The notes under the pieces were generated by a model that saw nothing but the letters and a program-made list of their open reading frames with translations, searched no databases and was not told the origin of the DNA. This document shows, piece after piece, positions 1-11,528 of a DNA stretch of 64,000 nt. The position numbers were made by a program, and so were the translations under genes. Position 1 is the first letter of the stretch; every line of letters begins with the position of its first letter. The stretch is from assembly GCA_002633005.1 (NCBI GenBank), contig NMRA01000405.1, positions 82,702-146,701 of the forward strand. Reading direction: 5' to 3'. This DNA comes from Phoronis australis (Eukaryota > Phoronida > Phoronidae).

Positions 1-809
1 CCACTTAAACAGAAGTACAGCTGACAAAAATGTCAAATTCAATAACTGAACAGCCACCGTAATAAAATAATTTAAATCTTTTTGAAAATGGAACCCTCCG
101 TTGTCAAATGTCAGTTTTATGCTTTAACTGCTTTAATTTCGAAGTTTACTGATTTTCGTATATCAGTGTAAGTAAATGTTTTTTTTGCATTTAGAGTACC
201 TAACATTTTTGTGTTTTGGCACTGACACAAAAAGCTACACCGTTACTTTTTCTTTAATGTCTAAATTTGATGTCCCACTGTTTGTTATAAAATAAGACAA
301 AAATTAGGAAATAACCGACTTAACCTACTGTAGCTTAGTTCACTGAGAATGTATGTGAATTTCAAGATTCCAATAACTAGCTGCAACGCACTAAGTGCTG
401 TTAGTTCTATAAGTTGTCATTTTGTTTTCGTTTAATGCAAACTTCTGAATTTTTTCATAAAAATCATAATCTTGCACTAAACACTATAGACTACGCAGGA
501 TTTATTACGCTTAGGAGTCTTGTCCTTGACATTAGTTAGTTGCCTGTGGTGAGAATTTAACGGTTTGTAGATGGCAGAAATGTCAAACTGTTTAAAGGTC
601 CTCTTGAGATCAGCCCCAGAAAGAAGGCAATCAGCTCACAATTAGGGGGCTTTACACCCCTTGTCATCTGAGTGTTGACACTTCTCCTCTCTGATCTTTC
701 TGCTTTGGTGAACGACCAACATGGGTAACCACATTTGCAAAGGGCCTCCTTGGTTCCCTTCCTCAGAAATGGCAAATTCCAATATTTGACCTAATTTTCT
801 CCATATTTT
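1..809. other. Intergenic or intronic A+T-rich DNA, no supported gene
   Basis: I see no splice-bounded coding segment here. A 72-codon minus-strand open frame at 557-775 (cysteine pattern CKCGYPCW) has no convincing acceptor upstream and no donor. It could be a terminal exon, but I would not call it one. No repeat shared with the rest of the window was recognised. Confidence 0.4.
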
Positions 810-985
810 TATACTTCAACTGAATGTTTTTATCAAAAGTGCATAAAGCCTGTAATTTGAAAGTTTCACATGAATTCGATCAGCAATTTCTGAGATATGA
901 TGTTCTGAAGTTTGCCAAACTAAGTCACTTTTCGAGGATACCACATAACCCTTATCTTAAGCAGGCCTCATTTTGAAAATGTTCA
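810..985 (-). repeat. Dispersed repeat family E, copy 1 (fragment, reverse)
   Basis: The reverse complement contains the family hallmark: a 'TTTGGCAAACTT' stretch, then 'ACATCATATCTCAGAAAT', then 'CATGTGAAACTTTC'. The same order occurs at 6815-7060, 19115-19570, 27775-28080 and 58300-58470. There is no coding capacity and no clear terminal repeat, so the class is unknown. Confidence 0.6.
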
Positions 986-1151
986 TAGATTCTTAGATCT
1001 GCTTTTGGTGATAGTAGGGCCTCAAAACCAAAATTGAGATAAAAACAAAGACTTCTAGGAAGTAAAATTTGTTTTATTTTCTCAAAAGCAGATAGATGTT
1101 AAAAGTCAGATATATCACTCAAAGTTTAAGCATTACTACACCTAAATGACA

Positions 1152-2058
1152 TACCGTATTAGCCCTAATAAGCACCTAGGGCGCTTAGAAAAATTGGTTT
1201 CGGGAGGGGTGTGTGGTTATTGTAGCCTTAGGCTGTTGAAACCCAGTCTCTGAAACAGGTGAAATCAGAAGCTATGATTCATCAAATTCATGCTCTGCAA
1301 TGTATCTGTAGCCTATGACAGACTTTCCACAAAATTGTGTTGCATTGCTATCAAACTTCATTGTTAAATTACGATCCTTTTTCAGAAAATTGTGGGGAAA
1401 TCTCAGGGCGAAAATTCGCCGACTGATGCATCGCTGCTTCGCGATCGTCAATAGGGCAACTTGCATTGTTGAATAAAAATACAGTTTCGACTCAACAAAT
1501 TACATGAAATCCTCCTTAAGTTTTCCAAAAAGCGTTACTAAGATTTTTAAGTTCCTGTGGAGTCGGGATTAACTGCAAATTAAGTCCAAATCTGCGCTAG
1601 ATCGCACCCCGCAATCTGGACGAACACACATTTGTCACGTGACGTTTGGTTTGAAGTTCATCTGCCTGTGTGTGCCGAGTGAGCAAGATTCACTTCCATT
1701 GACAAGTACACTGTGTCTGTTCTGAAAGGCCAGACCATAGTGGGACATGTGCCTCGCGAGATCTGAAAAACTTTTAAATTATTTTTGAATCATTGCGGAA
1801 GTTTAAAGTGTATATTCACAGCTAAATACTGGCACAGCAGCAAGGCTCGTGGTCTAGAAATTTGGCGCACAATGATTTTTTCAGGACTGTCGGATGTTAT
1901 TGATAAATTGAAGACATTACTGTAGAATTTTAGAACTCTAGGTAAGGCATTTTTCAAATGCATACACGTTCATGGGCTGGGCACTTATTTTAGCAAAGTC
2001 TGAAAATGCGTGGGAGGCGCTTAATGGGGCACAGGCGCTTATTAGGGCCAATACGGTA
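1152..2058 (-). mobile_element. TIR element family H, copy 1 (internally deleted, reverse orientation)
   Basis: The element starts TACCGTATTAGCCCTAATAA and ends with the inverted match (GGCGCTTATTAGGGCCAATACGGTA region), so it is bounded by near-perfect terminal inverted repeats of about 23 bp. The terminal TA on each side fits a TA target duplication. Internally it matches the other two copies in reverse order: the TTTGATAGCAA segment, the CACGTGAC segment and a coding relic. The relic reads on the plus strand near 1699-1860 as a decayed domain with the motif DKYTVSVLKGQTIVGHVPRE, followed by a stop. Compared with the 1.48-kb copy at 20967 it lacks about 0.5 kb in the middle. It is non-autonomous, with no transposase frame. 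Confidence 0.85.
1699..1860 (+). pseudogene. HIRAN-like domain relic inside family H copy 1
   Basis: The plus strand reads IDKYTVSVLKGQTIVGHVPR, then EI, a stop, and KTFKLFLNHCGSLKC. This resembles the second half of a domain widespread in invertebrate transposon-linked proteins (pattern: Y-x-x-W-x-P-x-x-G-E ... D-x-Y-A-V-x-V ... V-G-H-V-P-R-x-I-S). The likeness is from my own recognition of that pattern, which recalls HIRAN-type nucleic-acid-binding folds; no search was run. An in-frame stop and the missing N-terminal half make it non-functional. The same relic lies in the other two family copies, so it belongs to the element and not to the host locus. Confidence 0.6.
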
Positions 2059-2699
2059 CTCAGCATAAAGGTTCTTTCCAGACAAGAACGTCAGATGTGT
2101 CATATATTTGGCTTTGACATTTTCAATTACACGTTCTCCCTTCCCCGAATGACCAAAATTATCCAAACACGAGGCTACTTTTTAGAAATTCCCAGTATCA
2201 CATTAAGTATCAGCTTACTCAGTAATAGGATACTTGAGCACATGTACATTAGTTTTTACTTTCTCCAGCTCCCAGTGAGACGTCTTTGCCCGGGCATGGA
2301 CAACCAAGAACTTTAACTTGTCGCATAAGCATGAATGGAATGGACGAAGTCTTCCCAAGCAAGCATTTCACTCAACACCTCTCGCTTTTGCACTGTGCCC
2401 TGGATGCCTACTGTTGAGTTCCTACACTGAAGTCAAAAAGAACATCGATCCCTCAACTTCACGAACAGAAGAGTGAAAGTAACAACAAAGGAAAGGAGGT
2501 GCAGGTGGGACAGAGGAGTGACTTGCAGAGGGAATCGCCAGTTGGTGGCAATTGGGGCAGCACAGAACTTTTAGGGGGACGTACTCATGCCGCCACTGGT
2601 ACAATGGAAGCAATGACAAATCACCATGTTGTGTCTAAATTAGGGAGATATTAATGAATATAGCGAGAATACAAAGCGTAAAAATCGCACCCACAACTA
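2059..2699. other. No recognised gene or repeat
   Basis: Short chance frames only (for example minus 2422-2619) with no splice context. I see nothing supportable. Confidence 0.4.
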
Positions 2700-4620
2700 C
2701 ACCACAAACGACATACTTCTAGGGCTGTTTATTGGTATCAGAATAACGGCGACTAGGTGGCGCAGAATATGCTCAACCCATTCGAAAATCAGAAGGTGTT
2801 GCCATCACTCAAATGAAAACATATTTGCCATATTTCATGAAAATCCAACCATTGAACACCAGATATACAGAGGTAAACACAAAAAATAGAATAGGCACCA
2901 AGAGCCACAGTGATAGCTGGATCCGTGCAAAAGAATTTGTCATCTGTTGCCATTATCAAATTTGACAAAGATCTTGGAAGTGGTTAAGTGATAAAGCTAT
3001 GGGTGCAAGAAAAATGGCCACTAGAATATATTTGCTCCGTAGTAAAGATCTTGTCAACGGTTTAGGAGATAATAATAATATAGCCATGGGCATACAAAAA
3101 CAAAACTGCCACTAGGAGGCGCCACAGTAGTCAAAGTCGTTGGAAAATCATCAACTGTCCTCTTCATAATAAGAACATAAATGCCAGTTTTCACAATCAT
3201 CTTAGAGTGGTTTGGTTGCTAGAGGGGCGGACGCCAAAAATACGGGACTCGAAAATAGTAAAAATGGTCAGTAGGTGGCCCAAATTGCCTCAAATCCATG
3301 TGAAAACAGGAGCATAGCCTCATTTCATTAATACATGCCCATGTGCCGAATTTCATGAAAATCAGTTGAGGATCCTTGAAGATACAGAGGAAAATGTAAA
3401 ATACTATAATTGCCACCACGGAGCACAGCAGTACTTGGGTCAATCTGAAACTCGTCGCTCTCTGTCGTCAACCCCATAGAAACACACTTGCCAAATTAAT
3501 ACTATTCTGCAAGGGGCTTAGGAGATACAGCCGTGGACGCCGGACGTCCAGATAGAGACGATGGCAATATGCAACCACATATAAATATGTGGGAGCATAA
3601 AAAGTGTCGTCGTCTCCTAAACAGAGAATCAATGTGCCAAATTCTATGAAATTCTGTCAATGAACTCAGAAGATGCAGAGGTTAACTTAAAAAGTGAAAC
3701 TGTCACTAGAGGGCACAATGGTGGTCAGACCCGGCAGAAAGTTGACATCATTTGTGGTCACATTCAAAACCACTTGCTAAATTTCACAATCACTTTTCAT
3801 AAGGTTAAGGAGATATGGCTGTGGGCAAAAATAATCACTAGGGGGCGCCACAGTAGTCAGCCAGTGCAAGTCGACAACAGGAACACAACTGCCAATTTTC
3901 ATAATGACCTTGGGATGGTTTGGCAGATGGAGCAGTGGACATAAAAAACCAATTAAACATTGAAAATGACCACTACATGGCATAGCATATATCAAATTCA
4001 TACAAAAACAGGAACAGGCCATCTTTTTAACAGAAACCCATTTGCAAACCTTCATGAAAAGGTAAACGGAAAAATAAATAAAATAAAAAATCATTAGGAG
4101 GCACACCTGTAGTCGGATCATTCCAAAAGTCGTTGTCATTTGTTTCCACACCCCTAGAAAAATACTTGCCTAATCTCACAAAGATCCTACAAGGGTCAAG
4201 AAGATAAGCAATAGCAGATGCAAACCAATAAATTAGGGGTGACAAAGTAGTTGGGCTCATCCAAAAATCAATTACAGCTATAGTCTTTTTCGGAAAAAAA
4301 CACATTTAGTCATTACAATCTTCAAAATGATCTTTCAAGCAGTTTTCAGGCGAGCGAGCCAAACACCAAAGACAGACTCAAAAATAACAAAAATGGCCAC
4401 TAGGTGGTGCAGAATATGTTGAATTTGTCCAAACAGGGGAAGGCAACGTTTTCTCCTAAATACAAACCTATTTTTCATGTTTTATGAAGATCCACTAAGG
4501 AACTCCAAAGATACAAAGGTAAACATAAAAAATAAATTTGCCACTAGGGGATAGAGTAGCTGTTACATCCATACCAAAAAGGACACCAGATGCTCAGACT
4601 GCAATATGCACTTACATTAT
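2700..4620. repeat. Degenerate tandem array, period about 700 bp
   Basis: Three sub-blocks recur in order. Block A carries 'CCACTAGGTGGCGCAGAATATG' variants followed by 'TTTCATGAAAATC' and 'AGATACAGAGGTAAAC' (near 2755, 3270, 3975, 4395). Block B carries 'GGCGCCACAGTAGTCA' and 'GGTTTGGC' (near 3117 and 3845). Block C carries a 'CCCATAGAAACACACTTGCC' type segment (near 3475 and 4150). Corresponding blocks are 675-730 bp apart, so this is about 2.5 diverged higher-order units. The four minus-strand and plus-strand open frames inside it are repeat by-products. Confidence 0.7.
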
Positions 4621-6264
4621 GTACAGTGTGCCCATGAAAATGACAATAACATAAGCATACTTACTGCGGTAGCCAAGCCAATAAGCTTCGAATTGTATCC
4701 TCCTGTCTCTATCACTTGACAAGGATGCGTCATATAGAGCACATCATGCTGTTACAGTCGATACAAGTCAGCAAACTCTTGCGATTTGCTGGAATCTTCT
4801 CAAAAGCCACAGCCTGTTCTGATAAAACACGCAACTTGCATACACAAATGATCGACGCTCCACGAAACCTCGAAATGAGCAGCAACTGCAATTCTGCTCA
4901 ATAAAACCGCGCGTATTACAAATGACAACAAAAAAGGGATACGTGTCGCAATAGAAAAATTACACAGAAACACAGAAGTAGCACCTAGTATTAAATCATG
5001 TTGTTATTAAAAGATGCACATAACAAAAAGAATCGCGAATAAAAACAAAACACGAACAAGATCTAACAAAAATTCAACCAAATGCATAAGACAAAGTCTA
5101 CCAAACACGAGTCTCGTGCGGTATACTAGAACAAGTCACGCAATTCATTGGTTACAGAGGTGGAAACCCTGGGTCGATGTTGGTTTACCACAAATGGCTA
5201 ATGAAGATACTAGCTACTATAGACTGCCGCTACTGAGAGCATCTGCAGATGGTCAGATAGCAGGCCCTCAAAGACCCAATTTGGGGACCGAATATCGGCC
5301 TCATTCCCGTCTGAAAAAATGTCTAAAAATAAAATAACATTCCCTTCACTAGGACCAAAAAATTTCCCGTTGAATGACAGAAAACTACTCCGACGTTCAC
5401 TTCAACACGCACAGAATGCTAGCGTCACGTTTTATGAATTGCCGATTCCTTCATATTCCACCCAGATCCTAACTATGTTCATAGTTGTGCTCTGCTGAGA
5501 TCAGGATCTGCCTTTGTTTATTGTTTAGTATTGGCTACTTTACGCAGAGCTAGAGAGAGGTGAGGGGTGGCCATCTGAGGCGTAAAATCGGTGGTTTTCA
5601 TGGGGGTTGGTTATTTTTCCTCACTCAAAAAGTCCTCTTCCAGAAGGCACTGGCACCTTCCCTCTAAGGTGAGTGAGGGTCCTGCATGGTCGCAACAGAC
5701 AAGCACAGGTGATCAGAACAGAATGACACTATTACAGAAGCATTTCCTTCCTGCATATGGCCTGAACATGAAGATAACGAAATAGGCTAATTTTGAACAA
5801 AATGATCTCAAAAATGTCCTAGTCAAATTGGCAATTAGATATGGGGATCACACATGGTTGCTATGAGGCAATTCAACTTTAGACGGATTGGCCAACCATG
5901 GCAAAATCAGTGGCTGTTTGACACTCTTTTCCTTACTTGCCACTGTCCTGAATAATCCGTCACGAGGTACATCAAGGTATAACGAAATTTTTTTTTGCAT
6001 GGTTGAGTAACATGACTTACACTTTGCCCTTCAGGCACTGAGCAAGAAGGAGTCTCCTTTAAATTGACTATCACTTACTACAGCTTACCTGTAGACACAG
6101 CGGATGAAGATCTGGCAGGAAATGACACTCTGTAAAGATGACATGGAAGATTACAGATTCTGATTCACTACCATTAAATGAAGAAAAATGCCAGACACAT
6201 AACTTACAGCGCACTCAGTTGTGAGCCAGAAAACATTTCTAATCCGAGTAAGAAACAATTTGAG
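4621..6264. other. Unassigned stretch downstream of the minus-strand gene
   Basis: No firm exon was found. On the minus strand a donor-like GCA|GTAAGTATG lies near 4661-4672, downstream of a CCAAT sequence (minus strand, near 5146). It could mark another 5' exon, but nothing coding follows. The 107-codon plus frame at 5014-5337 is A-rich and unsupported. Later exons of the 8.3-9.5 kb minus-strand gene may lie here unseen. Confidence 0.3.
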
Positions 6265-6510
6265 ACCAGGGGCCCATTGCAAGAAACTGACTTTTGACTT
6301 AAATTTAAGACCTGTTTGAACTTCCAAACTTTAAAAACTTCCACAACCTGTAAGTTAATCAAACTTAACACAAAACTCGAGTAAAAAACTTTACGTCAAA
6401 CTAAGATCACTTTCTTGGAACGGACTTGAGACAAATTGAAGTTATTTCTTAAAACTGACTTAAATTCAAGATTAGTCTTAGCTGCTAAGACACTTTTCTT
6501 GGAACGGGTC
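6265..6510. mobile_element. Small inverted-repeat (MITE-like) element
   Basis: The left end reads GGCCCATTGCAAGAAACTGA. Its inverted counterpart TTTTCTTGGAACGGGTC closes the element near 6510, and a third diverged copy (TTTCTTGGAACGGAC) sits near 6410. Between them are TAAGTTAATCAAACTTAA-type A+T-rich palindromic stretches. There is no coding capacity. The ends resemble the 'GGTTGCATGAAAC' ends of the element at 59482, so the two may belong to one superfamily. Confidence 0.45.
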
Positions 6511-6814
6511 AAGTCTTTATTACTGCAAGAGTTCAAATCAAAAGTTTTACCCAATGCCAGGTTACAGCATCATTTAAGGAAACAACCACACTACACCCTG
6601 GCTATTCCCCTTAAAGTGGCATTCCATCCAAGAAATGAATTTCAGGATTTAGATCACTCATTGCAATAAAACTGGTCTCAATGTGTTCTTTACTGGGATC
6701 AGATTGATTTCTTCGTTTGCAAAGAACTGATAATAAAATTATTCGTTGAGAGCATAGCCAAGGCATAAAATCACTAGCTGTGACAAGCAACGTAGAGCGT
6801 ACTCTTAGGTTGGC
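6511..6814. other. No recognised feature
   Basis: Non-coding A+T-rich DNA between two repeats. I see nothing supportable. Confidence 0.4.
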
Positions 6815-7060
6815 TAGGACCCTAGAAAAATTCTAAATTTGGCAAACTTTGCAACATCATACCTCAGAAATGGCATAGCAGATTCATATGAAACTTCCAC
6901 TGTTCTCCAAAACGCTGGTCACATTATAGCAACCGCTGTTTTGCTATGACTGTACCTTTATTGTTTCTTTCTAAATTTTACTGAAAATGTGTCGTCATGC
7001 GCCCAAATTAGTGGCATATTAGTTAGTTAATCAATTCTACAGGCCAATTTGTATTTTCTG
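6815..7060 (+). repeat. Dispersed repeat family E, copy 2
   Basis: It carries the family order AAATTTGGCAAACTTTGCAA, ACCTCAGAAATGGC, CATATGAAACTTCCAC, CTATGACTGTACCTTTATTG and TTTTACTGAAAATG. These match the copies at 19115 and 27775 at corresponding points. No coding capacity. Confidence 0.65.
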
Positions 7061-7069
7061 TAAATACAA

Positions 7070-7990
7070 TAAATTTCAGTTAAGTCGGATCTTCAGTCAA
7101 ATAGGACAAAGTTCCATGGAACAGTTAGCTTGGCATTAATACCTTTAGTTAATAAAGTCCTACGTGTAAGTCAGGTTTCTTAATTTGGATCTTCGCTTAA
7201 CTCGGAAAAAATTCTAGGAACAATTGACTAAATTCCCCCTTTTACCTCTCTCAAGTTGTAGTCCGTCACAAAACTTTAAAAAATCACTGAACATGCATGT
7301 ACATATATAACTTTCAATAATTTACTGACAGATCGCCTAAACTGTAACAGCACATGGAGTCTTGGTTGATATTCACGATGCCTTGAACGATAGCCCAAAT
7401 GGGCTGATAAACTTTTTGCCTACATGAGAGTGCGCCTTCCGTCGTGCACGTTCTGCTCTGCAGCAGATTGAAAAAAATACTGTTTTAGTACGGCCTACAG
7501 TATTTTGCGGGGGATCTTATTCCAGTGCAATACAGGATTATATGATTTTTTTAATTTTGCATGTTTCAGGCCTCATTAATCTCGTTGTCGGCAAACCACA
7601 TGCCAATGTTCAGTTGTGCACTGAAAACTAAGCCGATAAGTTTCACAAGTGACGCAAATTTAGTTATTCAGATTTCTAGTGTGCAAAATGCATTGTCATT
7701 ATTGCGGAGGCCTTTACGGTACGAGCATGGCAGCGACATTGGTGTTGCTTTGGGAAAATGCGTGGTCGGCAAAAAATGACTAATGCAGTAAGCTAACTTT
7801 TATTTGTAAAGTTTAAGTACCCTACAACCTGAAAATTATTAAGGCATGACTAAGGTGATCACTGCAGTAGGCATAACCTGGGTCAAACTTCTTGTTGGTC
7901 AATCTTCAGATGAGTCGGAACTCGCTTAACTCAAAGGAAATCTTTCCGTCCCGTGGGATCCGACTTAACCAAGGTCTACCGTACATATTT
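7070..7990. mobile_element. Degraded element with 'TTAAGTCGGA' ends
   Basis: The segment 7075-7210 twice contains 'GTTAAGTCGGATCTTC' or 'CGCTTAACTCGGAAAAA' motifs. Near 7910-7985 the inverted version 'GGAACTCGCTTAACTC ... GATCCGACTTAACCAAGGTCTACCGTA' occurs. Such 'GTAGACCTNGGTTAAGTCGGA' termini are typical of small cut-and-paste transposons. The left boundary is unclear and no transposase frame remains, so the extent is approximate. Confidence 0.4.
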
Positions 7991-8310
7991 TCACTTAGTT
8001 AAATTCTATAGTTGTATAGATATTTGGATAAATGGACTGGCGCCAATAAGGTCCTACATAACTTTGAATAACAATGAACTGTCAGTTTTTTCAAAGCCTG
8101 GACATCACCTCTTATTTGAATAAGGAACAATTTAACATCATTATCATAATGAGCTAATTCTATTCCAAAAGGGAATTTCTATTCCAGTATCTTTTTAAGT
8201 TGGTAAATGGTATAAAATGGAAGTTTATCTTCATGCTGGAAGGCAGGTTTATATCATAGCTACTTTACATTACAACAGGTTAAACTTGCATTATGAATAC
8301 TATCGTGTAC
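7991..8310. other. Probable intron of the minus-strand gene
   Basis: This lies immediately downstream, on the minus strand, of the donor at 8309-8310 (AAAAG|GTACAC). No further exon of that gene could be recognised in it. Confidence 0.4.
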
Positions 8311-8797
8311 CTTTTAGCCTGGCCCCGTCCTCGCACAACAGCACCAGGTCGGGGCACGCCTCCTCTCATCAATGGGCCTACCCTAGAGCCTCTTGCGCGT
8401 GGAAATCCACCGCCCCGTCCAGGACCTGGGAAACTGTGTGATGTCGATGGTACGGGTAATGAGACATTGTTCTGTGGTAATGAAATATGAGGCTGGGTAG
8501 GTTGGGCTGGGAAGGAATGAGGTAACTGGCCCGTATGCCCTGAGAATAGTCCCCGCACTGACTCCAAGCTGCGAATGTCAGGTTTCACGTCCTCAACTGT
8601 CGACACAAACATCTGACTGTCCATTGCTGACACGTCAAGTTCAGGTTCCGTTTTGAGTGTCGATATTGCACTGTCCGTATTGTCGCCTTCTGATTGGTCA
8701 GCCTCTGTCTCCACCTGTGGGCTAGAGCAGTCACCGCTTACAATGCCCGGCCAGTGACTCGGATCATCTGTTTGGAAGCCTGGCTGATTATCCCCTT
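8311..8797 (-). CDS. Internal exon 2 of an unnamed minus-strand gene (acidic/Pro-Ser linker plus Arg-Gly-rich segment)
   Basis: A 487-bp exon bounded on the minus strand by an acceptor (TGTGCTATTTATAG|AAGGGG) and a donor (AAAAG|GTACAC). It starts in phase 1 and so continues exactly from the exon at 9378-9536; the split codon is Glu. Counting from the likely start Met, it gives residues about 53-214. First comes an acidic, Ser/Asp/Glu-rich stretch holding LKTEPEL, a good sumoylation-type site (hydrophobic-K-x-E), and DVKPD. A Pro/Ser/Gln linker follows (SLPVPSTSHSFPGPG). Last comes an Arg-Gly segment (GRGGGFPRARG, LMRGG, VRGRG) of the kind that binds RNA or is arginine-methylated. Composition suggests a nuclear regulatory or RNA-associated protein; I do not recognise the family. 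Translation stays open into the donor, so at least one more exon is expected at lower coordinates. Confidence 0.8.
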
Positions 8798-9377
8798 CTA
8801 TAAATAGCACAGAGTGACAGGTGACAACTGGTGTGATTACAATAGCAGTCTAGGAAAGTACACCACAAGTTTCCCCCCCCCCGCCCCCGTCATAACGGCG
8901 TGTTCTGCTAACAAAAACGGTTGGAAATGACAATTATGGCAAGAAACATTCTAGTTACACAACAGCTTAGCCACCGCTTCATTTTCGGTCGTGAGGGAAA
9001 GCTACTCTACTCTGACAATGAAGTTGGCTTTTACCCAGATGTCAGGGAATTCTGGGTCATTCTGTCTGAATACTTTTGGCGTATAACGTAAGAATGAAAA
9101 CTCACTAAGTCATGAAAACCAACATCATAGCAACATTATAGAGGTGAAACACTTTGGATCAACATTTTTTGGGGCAAGTCATGATTCGCCACTATAAGCT
9201 TGCAATTGCGATAAATGTGCGCTACCTTACATAGAGTCATTTTATTCAGCAGCGTTGCATTAGCCTGCCACACAGAAAGGCGAGAATGAGAGGTCACTTC
9301 AACTAACTGGTTAGTAAGACATGCAGACTTAAGTTTTGGTACATCAGACTGACTAAGATCAACCAAGGAGCAATTAC
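8798..9377 (-). other. Intron between the two minus-strand exons
   Basis: A 580-bp intron with GT (9377-9376) and AG (8799-8798) on the minus strand; both neighbouring exons are in phase 1. It contains a C-homopolymer (about 8872-8886, one G interruption) and no repeat shared with the rest of the window. Confidence 0.7.
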
Positions 9378-9536
9378 CTTCATTGGTTAGGATCATATGA
9401 CCGTACACTTTATACTCGGCTACTTTGAGGTCCAGCCAGGCCACAAAGTGAGCCACTGTGGCACCCTTGGCTCGCAGTATCATTGAGCAGAAGTCAAGAC
9501 GAAGAGTGTCAATATCAGGAGCTGAGGAAGCCATCT
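9378..9536 (-). CDS. First coding exon of an unnamed minus-strand gene
   Basis: The acceptor TCTCGTTTTCCAG|AG is followed at once by ATGG (Met at 9534) in good initiation context, so a 5'UTR intron probably precedes it. The exon ends AATGAAG|GTAATTG, phase 1, and joins the exon at 8311-8797 in frame. The 52 codons read MASSAPDIDTLRLDFCSMIL, then an amphipathic stretch (RAKGATVAHFVAWLDLKVAE, YKVYGHMILTNE). The regular hydrophobic spacing and the exact phase match support a real, folded N-terminal domain, probably helical. I do not recognise it; it could be an N-terminal interaction module of a transcriptional regulator. The open frame extends upstream to an earlier Met, but that part lies before the acceptor and is more likely intron. 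Confidence 0.7.
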
Positions 9537-11494
9537 CTGGAAAACGAGAGCTATGGTTAAAAGAGCTCATTCTTACATATGGCCTAAACATAGGCATCAG
9601 GTAAGGCTGAATAACTCCAGTGACCAGTGGTCAACCAAGGCTACGCTTTAGTGCCACTTGACACGACCAACTTTATAAAGCACATCTTGAAATTATAGGT
9701 ACATCACCTTGAAGCTTTTTTTGAGCAAGGACGGCCAGGACGGCCGCTAGATGAGTCTCTGCTACAAACTAAATGATCCCTAAATCCAACGAAATTGAGT
9801 TCTCTAATAACCTAGCTTGTCCTAGAATACTTGTGAATGAGAAGTGGTGCGGACAATTTTAGGAAACCACAACGAAAACAACAGTGGAACAGATCATCAC
9901 AGTAAACTCGAACGCAGAAACAAAGTGGCGGGAAATTCTTTACCTTCTAAGCATCACTTCCAGAGTAGGGCACGGACTAATTAATAAATTTACAGTAAGC
10001 CGAAATTAACAGAAACATGTGTCTGGGATAATCAACGAATCGTATTTTCAGTAAAAATGACAAGAGAAAGGTTTTCTTCTCTTTTCAACTGCATGGTTTA
10101 TTTAGGTCACGTCACTACACAGAGTACCTAAATATTTGACAGACCTAAATAACGGAAATATTACTGGAAGCAAAATCTGAGAAATAAATGACATCAATAT
10201 CTGTTTTGTTGTAGTGAATTCAAAGTCCGGCACCGTCTCGTTTTCATACAGTTGCCTCGTTTTGACTTCATCGAGCGAGGGTGTAATTCAGAGCCCTAAG
10301 TCGACCCAGCAGACGAAAGCATGAAACGGTTATTATAATTGAAACTGAAACAGTGATTTTTTTTCCACAATGAAAACATTTATTGAACTGAAAATCTTCC
10401 GCAATTTCATTTTTTCATTTGTCTTAAAACTCAAGTCAAACCCTGGCCGAACGTGCTTTTGTTACATCAATAAAGCAGAGATACTTAAATTGTAGTAAGA
10501 TAGCACTTGCTTTGGTCGTCTGCATTGATCTTTACTAAACATTGTGGTGCTGTCATCAGATTACATTTCATAGACAATTCTGTTGAGAACAGACCTGCGT
10601 TCTAGCAGCAAATATATCAGAACACACAAGCTGCAATTTAGCTAGTTGGTAAACCAACCCTTAAAGCCTAACTTCAACAGAATTTTGTTATTTTAGATGC
10701 ATTGGGCTAAACGAGAGTTTAATCATGTAAATGTAGCCCCGAAAAATGATAACTGAAGCCACCTTTTCGCGCCATATTGTGTTACCACGAGATCACTGCA
10801 CAAAAAGAAAAGGCTGATCGCAAGTTGTATTGAATAGGAGTCTGAAGAGAACACCATTGCGTACAGATGTTATTAGCAGCTATTTAAATTAAAAGGTGAT
10901 TCTCACAGTGACATAGACAAAAGCAAACCAATACGCCTAACAGTTTGTTACATTTGACAATTTACGGCACTAGTAGGCTCAGAGCGATGCTCTTATCATA
11001 CTGTAGGATCCAAATTTACAGGCATTACCATTCAAGATGGGCTTTAAACACAGTTGGAAGTCCGTACACTGAAAGTGTAGAATTAAGTCACACAAATCAC
11101 TAGCCAGTCACCTAGCTGTATGAAGACTATCTTCAAACAGCTAGATATCACTGTATGTTGAGCTCCGACAGACCTCGAAATTGCACAGTTCTGCTCGTCA
11201 CCTCACCGTGGAACTTGTATCAACATGTAGAGTTAAAGACCCGCGGGGGTGCATGCAAAATCTGGGAGTCAACCGACACTCATCTTGCCTGTTACAGCCT
11301 TTTTAGTGAAAAACGATCTTATGAACGTCATTTTCTCGCGTAATTCTCCGTCTTTTGTAGCAAAGAAAAGTGTGCCATCATTTTGAAAACAGGACGTTCA
11401 TGACACACGCACCAAGCGCCACTTCCTAATTTTTGTGACATTTCTCAAGTGATGATGACAGCTTCACAGCAGCAAAATTTGTTCTGAAAAATAT
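9537..11494. other. Upstream region of the minus-strand gene, no supported exon
   Basis: It should hold the 5'UTR exon(s) and promoter of the 8.3-9.5 kb gene, but I cannot place them. A short direct duplication (AGGACGGCC twice) lies near 9733. The rest is A+T-rich with no repeat recognised elsewhere in the window. Confidence 0.35.
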
Positions 11495-11528
11495 ATAAGT
11501 TTTTAGTATCAAAATACTAAAAACTTAT
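11495..11528. repeat. Perfect 15-bp inverted repeat with 4-base loop
   Basis: ATAAGTTTTTAGTAT is followed by CAAA and then its exact reverse complement. Transcribed, it would form a perfect A/U-rich stem-loop. It may be the palindromic core or remnant of a small element, or a slipped-strand palindrome. No terminator role is implied in a eukaryote. Confidence 0.8.

Noticed and set aside
557-775. 72-codon minus-strand frame with CKCGYPCW, as a zinc-binding terminal exon
   Set aside because: No acceptor with a pyrimidine tract precedes it and there is no link in phase to the minus-strand gene; left as an unassigned frame.
3777-4305. Minus-strand frames of 124 and 92 codons
   Set aside because: They lie in the degenerate 700-bp array, overlap each other in different frames and have no splice borders.
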